A DNA stretch of 39,010 nucleotides, taken from the IMG/VR virus record IMGVR_UViG_3300038309_000064, positions 1 through 39,010 of that record; one strand, 5' to 3'. The translations under genes and the position numbers were made by a program. Shown piece after piece: positions 1 through 7,964 of the stretch. Within the stretch, counting starts at the first letter, position 1; the number at the start of each line of letters is the position of its first letter. The stretch comes from a virus. The notes below the pieces were generated by a model. It made no database searches and was not told the DNA's origin. It saw only the letters and a program-made list of their open reading frames with translations.

Positions 1-44
1 CCATTAACTGCACGCTCTAATTGTTCTACTGTTATTTTTCTCAT
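1..44 (-). CDS. 5' end of the HK97 gp10-like gene (partial, repeat copy)
   Basis: The first 14 codons of the gp10-like head-tail protein, cut by the window edge; the complete gene is at 38495-38884. The ATG at 44-42 shares one base with the stop of the upstream stopper gene (TAATG arrangement), showing the two are translated in series. In the circular genome this fragment and the right-end gene are the same gene, so it should not be counted twice. Confidence 0.9.
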   Translation of the reverse strand, partial: MRKITVEQLERAVN

Positions 45-170
45 TAAATTACTTTTTCGGCTAATACAACTAAATGCGGATTGCTACCTTTATTTCTATC
101 TATTACGAATCTAACATGATAAGCATCAGTCCCTTGCGTTAAGCGATCCCCCTCACTAACATCAGTTCCG
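1..170. repeat. left copy of terminal direct repeat (circle closure)
   Basis: Bases 1-170 match 38841-39010 except at 92, 137 and 143 (a/g, c/t, g/a). All three changes are third codon positions of the stopper gene (Asn88, Thr73, Arg71) and silent. The repeat marks the point where a circular or permuted genome of 38,840 bp was opened, with the two ends taken from slightly different strain variants. Confidence 0.93.
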
Positions 171-355
171 ACTGGGCAAATTATCGTATATGCTTTCGAA
201 AATTCCAGTTTAGAATATTCCTGATAAATATCAGCAACCCCTTGCTCTAACCATCCATAAAAAGTTTCCTGTAATACATTTGCCGAGCTATCCCCTGTCC
301 ATTCTTGACGATAAGTAGAAAATTTAGTTGTAAAAAACTTACTTATTGAACTCAT
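44..355 (-). CDS. putative head-tail stopper / head closure protein
   Basis: 103 aa. It sits between the head-tail adaptor and the gp10-like protein, the usual place of the small beta-barrel stopper (HK97 gp7, SPP1 gp16 type) that seals the portal channel before tail joining. The second half is rich in alternating beta-strand pattern (motifs YTIICPVGTD, YHVRFVIDRN, LVVLAEK), as expected for such a barrel; the N-terminal third is helical. Its ATG overlaps the adaptor stop (ATGA), so translation is coupled. The assignment rests mainly on order, size and predicted fold, not on a signature motif. A 3' partial copy with three silent changes lies at 38884-39010. Confidence 0.6.
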   Translation of the reverse strand: MSSISKFFTTKFSTYRQEWTGDSSANVLQETFYGWLEQGVADIYQEYSKLEFSKAYTIICPVGTDVSEGDRLTQGTDAYHVRFVIDRNKGSNPHLVVLAEKVI

Positions 356-978
356 AATAATATTCTTTTATAACTATCTAAAATTTCCATTGCTTTTGAT
401 AGATCATCGAATCCTCCACCATCGGCATAAGTTACAGAATAAGTATCTCCAATTTTTTCACTTTTAATTGCTCCGCTATTCTCCCCTCTATTTTGATAAT
501 ACATTCCCGATGCAATAACTGTAGCCGCATAAATGATATCATCGGGTACATTTTCCGAATATCCCCATTTAGCAGTTATTCTATGGTTTCCCACTCCCTT
601 AATCCAAATTCTATTTCTTAATCCTATTTTTCTTATTGGCCTTCCCTCGGAAACATAATTAGTTGGTAATAGATAATATTCCAGGATTGCTCCCTCTGCA
701 TTTGTTTGCTCTGTAAAACTATCCCCATAATAATTAGTACCGACTTCAACCTTGCTCACCGAAATACAATCATCAATTATTAATGCTGGCCTATCATTTC
801 CATCAAAATATCTTATGCTAGCTGTTTCATCAGCCTTAAAATTTCTATCTGTGTATTTATCAATAAATTTTTGAGTAGCTAAAATAAATTGAACTGCATC
901 GTCATTAGAAATAGTTATATCTCCTCCGAGATAATTTTCTAATAATCCCTTATTTGTATATTGTTTATCGGTTGTCAT
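352..978 (-). CDS. head-tail connector / adaptor (HK97 gp6-like)
   Basis: 208 aa, directly after the capsid gene as in HK97-type head modules. Adaptors form a dodecameric ring under the portal. The N-terminal half is helical (NDDAVQFILATQKFIDKYT, a typical gp6 start in which a helix is followed by a conserved aromatic/Arg motif), the middle is beta-rich (IRYFDGNDRPALIIDD, VSKVEVG), and the C-terminus has the helical pattern VPDDIIYAATVIASGMYYQN followed by SVTYAD, common in gp6/gp15-like connectors. Start ATGA-overlaps the stop of the preceding 50-aa gene; its own stop ATGA-overlaps the stopper gene. Confidence 0.78.
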   Translation of the reverse strand: MTTDKQYTNKGLLENYLGGDITISNDDAVQFILATQKFIDKYTDRNFKADETASIRYFDGNDRPALIIDDCISVSKVEVGTNYYGDSFTEQTNAEGAILEYYLLPTNYVSEGRPIRKIGLRNRIWIKGVGNHRITAKWGYSENVPDDIIYAATVIASGMYYQNRGENSGAIKSEKIGDTYSVTYADGGGFDDLSKAMEILDSYKRILL

Positions 979-1127
979 TTCTTTTTAATTACCCTTTCTT
1001 TTTTAATCATTGAATTTTTAATCTTCTTCGGCTCATGGTTTCTAACAAACTTCCAAAACTTCGGATCCATTTTTTCCTCAGTAACTATTATTGATAGGGA
1101 TGTTTTGTGCTGATAAATTTTTTTCAT
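975..1127 (-). CDS. 50-aa basic protein of the head module
   Basis: Short gene between the major capsid gene and the adaptor, beginning MKKIYQHKTS and ending with a Lys-rich tail (VIKKK). Its stop codon TGA overlaps the adaptor ATG (ATGA), which is good evidence that it is translated. An AT-rich leader precedes its start. Twelve or more Lys/Arg residues in 50 make it strongly basic, so RNA or DNA contact or capsid lumen binding is possible. I do not recognise a family; many HK97-like phages carry a tiny unknown gene in this place. Confidence 0.6.
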   Translation of the reverse strand: MKKIYQHKTSLSIIVTEEKMDPKFWKFVRNHEPKKIKNSMIKKERVIKKK

Positions 1128-1143
1128 AATTTTAGCCTTAACT

Positions 1144-1191
1144 CTTATAAATAAATTAATTCCTTATAAGAGGAAAACTAAAAGTTTTCCT
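1144..1191 (-). other. intercistronic hairpins after the capsid gene
   Basis: A perfect 9-bp stem (1171-1179 with 1183-1191, loop 3) lies next to a 7-bp AT stem (1144-1150 with 1164-1170). Neither is followed by a T run in the direction of transcription, so an mRNA-stabilising or processing element behind the highly expressed capsid gene is more likely than a terminator. Confidence 0.55.
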
Positions 1192-1238
1192 ACCGGTTGA
1201 GTAAAAGAGATCTCCGGCTTCTCCATGAGTACTAAATA

Positions 1239-2618
1239 CTAGGCACTAGCAGCAGCAGTCGTTAGTTTAGTAACTGCAGATGGGATGATCGCAAGATATC
1301 CAACCTGAGTTATCCAACGAACCGCCTCTCTATCAGTGGTGATAAGGTTGATATCTGCTGAATCAGCAATATTTCTAACCGCACCAGCATTGAAACGATC
1401 GGCCACAATACCTCCTCTAACTCCTCGCAAACATGCTTTTCGCAAATCTCCGAAAAGAACGAAAGAAGTATCGGCAGCTGAATCGCTAGAACTAGGCATA
1501 GCCTCAACTAAAACGATAGGATATCCATCGATATTAGCTGGCTCAGTTCCCTGAGCTGCTTTCCAGATGAAAGCACCGGCTCCGTCTCCTGCTGAGATAG
1601 CATCTTCTCTCAAATTTCTAACATAAGTTAGAATTGATCGGTGCATGTAATACTTAGCATTTGCTAATGCTCCTTGCGGAGTAGCATCTTGCATAGCTCG
1701 CAACTTCTCAACAGAAATGTTTGAGAAAGCTGTATCACCGCTAGCAAGCGTAACTTCATTAACGCTACCATTCTCCAAAAGTCCGGTAAACGAACCATAA
1801 GTTGAAGTACCATCACCGATAAAGAAAGCTTCATCTTCTGCCTGTGCAAATCCCTCAGCAACTCTTTCTCCCAAGAAAGACACGAAGTCAATTTCTTGTT
1901 CTTGAAGCAATTCGCGGGTAAGCGTAACAATTGCAGCAAGTTTTTTAAGATCTAGAGTTCCCTGACCAAGAACGGCCTGAGTAGATTTAATTGATCCTCC
2001 CTCGTCTACCCAGTAAACAGTTACATCAGTCGCAAGGTTATTAGCCTTGTAGCTGTTATTCATGAAAGACACGGTTGTCATTTCACGAGCTGCAACTCCA
2101 TATTGAGTCATTAAGTGTCGGATCTCAGCATCCAAGTAGTCATGGGTAATATACCCAGAATAAGGAGTACCTGTCGAATCAGTCGTCATTTCAGCTTTAA
2201 CTTTACCGAATTCTTTAGTTTCGGCTCCATTAACAACTGAAAGTAGACCCTCACGCAGATATTTATTCATTAATTGACGCTCAGCATCTTTTTTAGCCTC
2301 GGTGGAATAAACGCCAACTTTCTTAGCCATTTTTTCCTTATGGGCATCTAGAAGTTTTTGCACTTCTGCCAAAACATCTTTCTTTAATGAACTTTTTTCT
2401 CCATCAAAAACTTTTTTCATAGCTTTTTCTACTTCTTGCTCTACTTCTCCATCCTCGGGGTTTTCCTCAGGAAGTTCGTCTACTTTTTCAACGTCTTCCT
2501 TGGCAACATCTTGCACATCTTGCTCCTGCTCCTCAAGCTCTTTTTTAATAGCTTGTTTTTCTTCGGCTGAAGCATAACCTCTCTCTAGGATTTCCTTTAG
2601 CTTTTTGATAAATTTCAT
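1239..2618 (-). CDS. major capsid protein, HK97 fold
   Basis: 459 aa. Residues 1 to about 115 are charged and coiled-coil-like (many Glu/Lys), the delta/scaffolding domain usually removed by the prohead protease. From about residue 145 the HK97-fold capsid domain follows, with family-typical stretches such as AAIVTLTRELLQEQEIDF (N-arm/E-loop to spine helix) and GYPIVLVEAMP near the C-terminal third. It lies directly after the protease: the protease stop is only two bases before this ATG. A good SD (GAGGTG, seven bases upstream) precedes the start, unusual in this genome and fitting high expression. Base composition is GC-richer than the early region (27 of 60 in 1441-1500), also typical for a highly expressed gene. 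Confidence 0.95.
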   Translation of the reverse strand: MKFIKKLKEILERGYASAEEKQAIKKELEEQEQDVQDVAKEDVEKVDELPEENPEDGEVEQEVEKAMKKVFDGEKSSLKKDVLAEVQKLLDAHKEKMAKKVGVYSTEAKKDAERQLMNKYLREGLLSVVNGAETKEFGKVKAEMTTDSTGTPYSGYITHDYLDAEIRHLMTQYGVAAREMTTVSFMNNSYKANNLATDVTVYWVDEGGSIKSTQAVLGQGTLDLKKLAAIVTLTRELLQEQEIDFVSFLGERVAEGFAQAEDEAFFIGDGTSTYGSFTGLLENGSVNEVTLASGDTAFSNISVEKLRAMQDATPQGALANAKYYMHRSILTYVRNLREDAISAGDGAGAFIWKAAQGTEPANIDGYPIVLVEAMPSSSDSAADTSFVLFGDLRKACLRGVRGGIVADRFNAGAVRNIADSADINLITTDREAVRWITQVGYLAIIPSAVTKLTTAAASA

Positions 2619-2620
2619 AA

Positions 2621-3415
2621 TTACACCTCACTTTCTAGTTTTTTTATTTTCGTCATCTGACGAATTATACGATTTGCCATTTGTCGCTTTTTTTCGGCTT
2701 CGACCTCGCCTTTTTGCAACCGCTGTGTAACAGCAAGCACTTCTTTTAATATTTCATTTCTCTTTTTCTCTCTTTTCTCGATTATTCTTTTTAACGCCTT
2801 GATCTGTTTTTGCTTCTTTGTTTCAATCTCGACAACTTCTTTTTCCTCAACAACCTCCTCTTTCTTTTCTTCTTTTTCTTCTTCGTTTAACTTTCCACAC
2901 TTAGCACATTTAAATACTCCTTTATCTTTAATCCAATTTTTATGTTCGCATATACTTTCAACGTCTATCCCTTTTGATTTTGCTAATGCCATTGCATTTG
3001 CCGGAACCGCAACTGCTGACACTTCAAGCAATTCTGATTTTGTAATATTCCCTGATTTTTCATCCATCTCTAATGGCATAAATCCGATCGAAAATGCATT
3101 AAGGAACCCACCGGCATAAAGATCAAAAATGATTTTAGCCTTAGGATTTTCATTAACCGCAAATTTAACTTTACCTTGTAGCTTTCCCTCTTTAACTCCG
3201 ATAGGGCTAATTTTTCCTATTACCTCAGTTGCATCCCCGTAATTATGGCTATTAAGCAAGACTGGGTTTTTCTTAAAAGCCTTTAAATCGAAATTCTGCT
3301 CGACTACTTCCAAATGCCTATCTACATTATCGCTTGAAAATATAGCATCGAGCGTAAAGCTTTCTTTGTTAACTTCTTTTAACTCGATTGGCAATTCTAA
3401 ATATTTTTTTTCCAT
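2621..3415 (-). CDS. prohead serine protease (HK97 family, S78) with extra C-terminal domain
   Basis: 264 aa. Residues 1-145 form the HK97-type protease: His57 in NPVLLNSHNYG, Ser109 in FLNAFSIGF, Glu131 in SELLEVSAVAVPANA fit the catalytic triad order. It cleaves the capsid delta domain and itself during head maturation. After the catalytic part come a possible zinc-binding group (C156, H158, C170, C173 in ICEHKNW...FKCAKCGK) and a long Lys/Glu coiled coil (about 178-264), probably the scaffold-like portion that brings the protease into the prohead. The stop lies 2 bases before the capsid ATG. An endonuclease gene separates it from the portal gene. Confidence 0.93.
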   Translation of the reverse strand: MEKKYLELPIELKEVNKESFTLDAIFSSDNVDRHLEVVEQNFDLKAFKKNPVLLNSHNYGDATEVIGKISPIGVKEGKLQGKVKFAVNENPKAKIIFDLYAGGFLNAFSIGFMPLEMDEKSGNITKSELLEVSAVAVPANAMALAKSKGIDVESICEHKNWIKDKGVFKCAKCGKLNEEEKEEKKEEVVEEKEVVEIETKKQKQIKALKRIIEKREKKRNEILKEVLAVTQRLQKGEVEAEKKRQMANRIIRQMTKIKKLESEV

Positions 3416-3442
3416 AACGTTTATAAAATTATTAAATAAAAC

Positions 3443-3928
3443 TTACTGACCCCTCTTATTTTGCTTCTTCAGTTTTTTATATATCCTTTCTTGATTAATA
3501 TATTCTTCATTAGTTCTTCCCCTTTTTCCGCTTCTTCCTTTTTCTCTTGTTATGGGAAGCTCTAATACTGTCTCTATTCTTTGATATTTAACTATCGAAT
3601 ATGGCAATATTGCTTTTAATAATGTTCTTGCTTTCTCTCCAGTTATTTGATATCTATGGCAAGGTCTCCATTTGCTATATTTAGATTCTTTTCTAACTAT
3701 ATATGAACATCCCGCTCCGATAGTATTTTTTAACCATTCAATTATATTTATATCAGTATTAACAATAATAAAAACCATTTGATAATCCTTTAAAAACATT
3801 TTAGATACAGAGTCCTTTTTTGATATTGTTACACAGCCATCTGCATCAAAAAATCCTGCTATATATGCTTTTTGCTCCTTACTTAGTTTGTTTATTTTTC
3901 CCTGTTTCATATTTTCTAAATAAAGCAT
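3443..3928 (-). CDS. LAGLIDADG homing endonuclease, single-motif
   Basis: 161 aa if read from the ATG at 3928, 155 aa from the ATG at 3910; the latter follows an A-rich stretch and lies just beyond the portal stop at 3916, so I prefer it. One LAGLIDADG motif (AYIAGFFDADGCV) near the N-terminus implies a homodimer. Later segments (VFIIVNTDINIIEWLK, RYQITGEKARTLLKAI, YSIVKYQRIETVLEL) follow the family pattern. It is a free-standing gene between portal and protease: both neighbours are full length, so it is neither an intron ORF nor an intein. It probably cleaves a related phage genome near this junction to spread. Confidence 0.92.
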   Translation of the reverse strand: MLYLENMKQGKINKLSKEQKAYIAGFFDADGCVTISKKDSVSKMFLKDYQMVFIIVNTDINIIEWLKNTIGAGCSYIVRKESKYSKWRPCHRYQITGEKARTLLKAILPYSIVKYQRIETVLELPITREKGRSGKRGRTNEEYINQERIYKKLKKQNKRGQ

Positions 3929-6021
3929 TCACACGAAATTACTTCTTCCGCTCCACCATTTGGATCTCCCGGAAACATTAATCCATTGCTAAATGCAGTG
4001 TCTATTGGTTTTTCCTCTCCATCCATTGCTTGGTGCCATTCTCTAACTCCTCCCTTTACTCCGGGAGCCCAAACCCAAATCTTTAAACCCAAGCCTGCCT
4101 GCTTATATCCTTGAATAGTGCCATATTGCATTACTCCGTGAGTTTCAGTCCTCGCTATTGTAGTAGCTCTACCCTTACTTATTCCATCATAAGTTTCCCT
4201 TATTCTATCAACCAGTTTGTCAGTTCCCTCTCCATCGCTAAAACTCTGCTCAAATTCACTTTTTAACTTATCAAAGGTTGTATCATTTATCTGCTTTGCG
4301 AATATATCTGTTTTTTTATCTAACCAACTTTGTATTTCTGCAGTTTCATTAAACTCCCAATCTGAACCGGCAATTTCTTTGCTATCTTTAGCGGCCTTAT
4401 TTAATAACTCGCTTAATATTGGCAAAATTGTATCTTTAGCAATTCTTATTTCTAGGGAGTGAGTAAAAACCTCTCCCAATAATTCTTTTTTAACTACGGC
4501 TGATTTTTGAGTTCTTATCTTGCTTAAAATTCTTTCCTCTTGCCCTTTAAAATATTTTTTGACCTCTCTTAAAACTAATTGAGAATTCCTATCTAATCTT
4601 TTTAATTGTAATGCATGATAAGCCTTTCTAATCTCCTTATTTCTCAATGGATGATATGACTTAGTTTTGCATGGCTTACTGCAAAGGCTCTCTGCTATCG
4701 CTACCGCCTGCTCTTGGCTCATCGATGGATCTTCCGCCATTATCTCAGGGATCTTTCTTGAAACACACTGTGCCTTTGTTTCATCACTTTGTCGACAAGC
4801 TGGCGATTTGGTAATTGTTTTCTTTTTGGTTGGTGTTATCGAGTTATCAACTCCCATCGGCACTAAATTCATTGGTACTAAAATATCATCTCCTCCTTTT
4901 ATCGGATCTAGCCCGAGCATCTCTCTTTTCTCATTAGTTGTCATTGCATTAATATTATTCGCTGTTTCTAGATCTTTTCTTTTATCTTCTTTATTTTCCG
5001 GTGTAGGATCAACGAAAGTTAACTCTAAATCTTCCGGGATTAAAACCTGATTTAGTTTCTCGCATAGATTTTTGCATAATGGATTTATTGTTTCCCGTAA
5101 GAATATTGCTATTGCCGCATCTGCATTTGCATAAGTTTCATCCGATGTAGATCCTAATATTGATTTTGGAACTCCAGTTAAAATCGCGATATCATTTAAC
5201 GTTACTTTCTTTGTTTCTAAATAAGCCATTTCCGCTGGTGTTAACGCCATTTTGTCATATTCCGCCTCTCCCCCTAAAAACATTGGCAAGCCGGATCTGC
5301 TAGCATTTCCGTATTCTTCCTGATATTTATCTTTTATTTCCTCTAACTGCTCCTTATTTAAAACTGATTTAAATTTAAATACTCCCTCAACTCTACCTCC
5401 ATTTTCCAATACCTTATTTTGATATTCATCAATTTGAGTAGATGTTTCTATTTGCCTAATTCCTGCTCTCATTAATGATTCTCCCCTTAATGGTGCTACC
5501 GGATCAGGATTATGTGCGTAAATTATCTCATCCGCCTGAAAAATCTTTGTGCCCTTTCCTGTTCGATATTCAACATTTATCAATTCTCCGGTTGCTTCGC
5601 TAAAGTTTGGCTTTACTAGATCACTCCTTAATATTTGTAATTCATTAATCCTATTTCCTCCACCCATTGTCATTTCCTTGTCTAGCAGAATATATACCTC
5701 TCCGAAAATATCGTAGTATTTTTGATATAAAGCCCAAAATTCCCTACCTGTGAAAACTTTACTGGGATTATAAAGCAATCCGAGAAGTTTATTATCTTCA
5801 ATAACCTTATCCCCTCTTTTTAAAATAAACTCTATTTCGCTAACCTTTTCCGCTCTTTTACTTATAGCCCTATTTGCATAAAGAGAAATCTCATAGGCAC
5901 TTAGATAATCTGACTTTGAATAATTTTTTTTATACTTTGAAAAAGGCAAAACAGAAATGCTAGAAAAAACATTATCTCCGCCTAAAAAATTCTTTATTCT
6001 GTTCCGAAAGTTTTTAAACAT
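3916..6021 (-). CDS. portal protein fused to MuF-type minor head protein
   Basis: 701 aa. Residues 1 to about 395 are an HK97-type portal (YDIFGEVYILLDKE; YAHNPDP; ILTGVPKSILG; TNEKREMLGLDPI), forming the dodecameric DNA channel. Residues about 405-451 form a separate small Cys-containing helical unit (CVSRKIPEIMAED, QEQAVAIAESLC) seen as a mobile unit in other phage head proteins. Residues about 455-701 are a MuF/SPP1 gp7-like minor head domain with RATTIARTETH, WHQAMDGE and a terminal ISCECFI. Such fusions occur in some phages but are not the rule. Start ATG follows the U-run of a terminator-like hairpin in the leader; the late promoter lies about 90 bases upstream. Confidence 0.94.
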   Translation of the reverse strand: MFKNFRNRIKNFLGGDNVFSSISVLPFSKYKKNYSKSDYLSAYEISLYANRAISKRAEKVSEIEFILKRGDKVIEDNKLLGLLYNPSKVFTGREFWALYQKYYDIFGEVYILLDKEMTMGGGNRINELQILRSDLVKPNFSEATGELINVEYRTGKGTKIFQADEIIYAHNPDPVAPLRGESLMRAGIRQIETSTQIDEYQNKVLENGGRVEGVFKFKSVLNKEQLEEIKDKYQEEYGNASRSGLPMFLGGEAEYDKMALTPAEMAYLETKKVTLNDIAILTGVPKSILGSTSDETYANADAAIAIFLRETINPLCKNLCEKLNQVLIPEDLELTFVDPTPENKEDKRKDLETANNINAMTTNEKREMLGLDPIKGGDDILVPMNLVPMGVDNSITPTKKKTITKSPACRQSDETKAQCVSRKIPEIMAEDPSMSQEQAVAIAESLCSKPCKTKSYHPLRNKEIRKAYHALQLKRLDRNSQLVLREVKKYFKGQEERILSKIRTQKSAVVKKELLGEVFTHSLEIRIAKDTILPILSELLNKAAKDSKEIAGSDWEFNETAEIQSWLDKKTDIFAKQINDTTFDKLKSEFEQSFSDGEGTDKLVDRIRETYDGISKGRATTIARTETHGVMQYGTIQGYKQAGLGLKIWVWAPGVKGGVREWHQAMDGEEKPIDTAFSNGLMFPGDPNGGAEEVISCECFI

Positions 6022-6072
6022 AAAAAAACCGACAAAAATTACAATAATTTAATATTGCTCTTTTATCGGTTT
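6022..6072 (-). terminator. terminator-like hairpin in the portal leader
   Basis: On the minus strand AAACCGA (6072-6066) pairs with TCGGTTT (6032-6026); AAAA/TTTT and an apical CAATA/TATTG stem continue it. Four further T follow, then at once the portal ATG at 6021. It lies about 30-80 bases after the putative transcription start, so it may attenuate late transcription or need antitermination, or it may end messages from the terminase block. Confidence 0.6.
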
Positions 6073-6107
6073 GTCCGCTTGAAGTTTATTTTTTAAATTG
6101 TACTACT

Positions 6108-6136
6108 ATTATAGCACATCTAATCCAACAATGCAA
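6108..6136 (-). promoter_or_regulatory. sigma70-type late promoter with extended -10
   Basis: Minus strand: -35 TTGCAT (6136-6131), 17-bp spacer, -10 TATAAT (6113-6108) with TG one base before it (extended -10). Predicted start near 6101. It would drive portal and the structural genes. The -35 overlaps the end of the small gene 6120-6275. Confidence 0.65.
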
Positions 6137-6275
6137 TAGCCTCCCTGTTTATAATTATAACTTTAACTATTTTTCCTTTATGAACTATGCATCTAGCATC
6201 AAATTCTCCAAAATTAATATCATCAGCAACCTTTTCTAATATTTCTTTTAATTTTTTCTTTTCTTTTTTGTCCAT
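6120..6275 (-). CDS. 51-aa protein, DUF2292-like
   Basis: Begins MDKKEKKKLKEILEKV, ATG at 6275 four bases after the terL stop at 6279. The central pattern INFGEFDARCIVHKGKIVKV resembles the small DUF2292 family, in which a Gly-Glu pair is followed by a short beta hairpin ending in a basic residue and I/V. Function of that family is unknown. It is the last gene before the late promoter, whose -35 hexamer is formed by its final codons. Length and position are typical of small genes between terminase and portal; the family call is tentative. Confidence 0.6.
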   Translation of the reverse strand: MDKKEKKKLKEILEKVADDINFGEFDARCIVHKGKIVKVIIINREAIALLD

Positions 6276-6278
6276 AAT

Positions 6279-7538
6279 TTAAACAAATCCTATAAATCCA
6301 TCGCTTGATTTACCCTTAACCGCGTATCTAGTGGCGTCCATTAAGTGATTAAATTTATCAATTGCTTTATTAGTAGGCTCCTTATTACGATCCAACGCCC
6401 ATTTATATTCATGTGTTTCCATATCAATATTTCTGCTCGATTCAGTATAATGCACCACCTTACCTTTTAATGTATTTATACCGGCTCTAATACTGTCCGA
6501 TCCTTTTGGTGCTTTTCTAACATCCCACCCATCATCCCTTAATTCTCGAATACTTTTAGGCTCTTGCTCATCAGCATAAATAACATCAGTTTTTTTAATT
6601 CCAAGCACTTCAAACCTTTCCGATAATGAATTTCCTTTATTCCCAACATTAGTTAATCCAACCTCATAAAGTAATTCCCTTAGCCATATATTCTCATTAT
6701 GATTTTTAACTTCAACTAATGCAGCCGGATCTCCCGAAAATCCAAAGTCCAGTCCAAAATATCTAGGATAAGGCAATTCTTCAAATTCTGAGTCCTTAAT
6801 TATCTTCCAATCTGAAAAAATTCTACCTCTTGCTCCCTCGCTGACTAATCCGCAAATCATATTATAGTAATGATCCGGGTTTATCTCTTTATATTTTTTA
6901 TACCTATCAACTGTTTTCTGATTTAAATTCCTAATATTATCTAAAAATGTTCCATGTATATAAACTGCATCTGTTTCTGTACTTTTTAACTCAGCTTTGT
7001 AAAATCCCTCAACCTCTGCTTTTTTTAAATTAAACCATCTCTTAATAATCCAATGGTTCCTATCAGGCGGATTTAATAATAATATTATCGAGATGTCGGC
7101 CTTAACTGTTCTTAATGAATCGTCTAATTGCTGAAAATCCTCCTCTGCCACTTCATCAGCCTCCTCTATTATTATCGCATTATAACTAGCTAAGGATTTT
7201 AATTTGCTTTTCTGATCTTCGCTTGATTTTCTAAACCCTATCCCATTTATTTTGTTATTGCCATAATTAAATTCTAATCTATGATCGCTAATCTCAATCA
7301 TCCCCTCTAGTTCATTCTCCTCTAACCTATCCTTTATTTCTTGGAATATTGAATTTCTGATATCCCCTAAAACGAACCTCATTATTGCACACCGGAAATA
7401 GTTAGCGGATAGCAAATTGAGCATTGCGAATTGACTTGCGGCATAAGATCTTCCCGAAGCCCTACCACCCATGCAAATTACGTATCTAGCATTGTTAACG
7501 AATAATGGTTTATAAATTTTACTTGGTAATATCTTCAT
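6279..7538 (-). CDS. terL: terminase large subunit (PBSX/terminase_3 type)
   Basis: 419 aa, the DNA-packaging motor and nuclease. N-terminal ATPase: Walker A GGRASGRS (24-31), Walker B IIIEEAD (122-128), coupling motif LLLNPP (153-158). C-terminal RNase-H-like nuclease: GLDFGFSGD (D264), YADEQEP (D323), HLMDATRYA (D401) give the acidic triad. Length agrees with the PBSX family, many members of which package by headful; that fits the circularly permuted closure seen here. It overlaps the 3' end of terS by 20 bases in another frame. It has no SD; its start codon lies within the coding end of terS, implying translational coupling. Confidence 0.96.
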   Translation of the reverse strand: MKILPSKIYKPLFVNNARYVICMGGRASGRSYAASQFAMLNLLSANYFRCAIMRFVLGDIRNSIFQEIKDRLEENELEGMIEISDHRLEFNYGNNKINGIGFRKSSEDQKSKLKSLASYNAIIIEEADEVAEEDFQQLDDSLRTVKADISIILLLNPPDRNHWIIKRWFNLKKAEVEGFYKAELKSTETDAVYIHGTFLDNIRNLNQKTVDRYKKYKEINPDHYYNMICGLVSEGARGRIFSDWKIIKDSEFEELPYPRYFGLDFGFSGDPAALVEVKNHNENIWLRELLYEVGLTNVGNKGNSLSERFEVLGIKKTDVIYADEQEPKSIRELRDDGWDVRKAPKGSDSIRAGINTLKGKVVHYTESSRNIDMETHEYKWALDRNKEPTNKAIDKFNHLMDATRYAVKGKSSDGFIGFV

Positions 7539-7950
7539 CTGAGAAATCTTTAAACTCTACCTCTATTTTTTTAATTTCTTTTGTCCTATCTTCCTCTTTC
7601 ATCGTCCCGAACTCTGCTCTTTTCTTTTTTTCTAAATACCACGCAGCAACTTTCGGATCATCTAAATTATTAACAACAGTGCTTCTTGCCCTTAATAAAG
7701 GCTTTTCTAATAATGCATCAAATCTGTCCTTTAGTGTTTGATTGTTATTTATCCACCGGTAGTAAGTATCTCGGCTTATTTCAGCATAAAGACAAGCCTC
7801 TGAAATTGTGCAACCGATCGAGAAAGCATGCTCTAATTTTCTGACAACTTCTGCATATCTAAATTTTGCTCTAGGTTTTAAAACTTTTGGCTTTTCATAA
7901 GAAATTTCTTTTGGTGCTTCGATTAGTTTTTGTGTTTTCTTTTCTTCCAT
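7519..7950 (-). CDS. terS: terminase small subunit
   Basis: 143 aa, overlapping terL. The core carries a helix-turn-helix typical of TerS (TISEACLYAEISRDTYYRW, residues about 49-67), recognising the packaging start site; the following helices (LEKPLLRARSTVVNNLDDPKVAAWYLEKK) match the oligomerisation region of terminase small subunits that select for 'WYLE(R/K)' near the end. The C-terminal tail (FKDFSDEDITK) is acidic and probably contacts TerL. A homing endonuclease gene ends 15 bases upstream of its start. Confidence 0.88.
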   Translation of the reverse strand: MEEKKTQKLIEAPKEISYEKPKVLKPRAKFRYAEVVRKLEHAFSIGCTISEACLYAEISRDTYYRWINNNQTLKDRFDALLEKPLLRARSTVVNNLDDPKVAAWYLEKKKRAEFGTMKEEDRTKEIKKIEVEFKDFSDEDITK

Positions 7951-7964
7951 TCATTCGCTTTAAT

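Noticed and set aside
1336-1554. Plus-strand frame inside the capsid gene, and minus-strand frames at 1310-1507 and 1664-1939
   Set aside because: Shadows of the GC-richer capsid gene in other frames; no leader or protein-like composition.
2799-3119. 106-codon plus-strand frame rich in Phe/Ser
   Set aside because: Antisense of the Glu/Lys-rich protease tail; composition is a mirror of coiled-coil codons.
3443-3928. LAGLIDADG gene as part of a group I intron or intein
   Set aside because: Portal and protease on either side are complete and independent; no split exon or splice motifs.
4667-5050. Plus-strand frame of 127 codons within the portal gene
   Set aside because: Opposite to a well-recognised portal; no start signal and no family resemblance.
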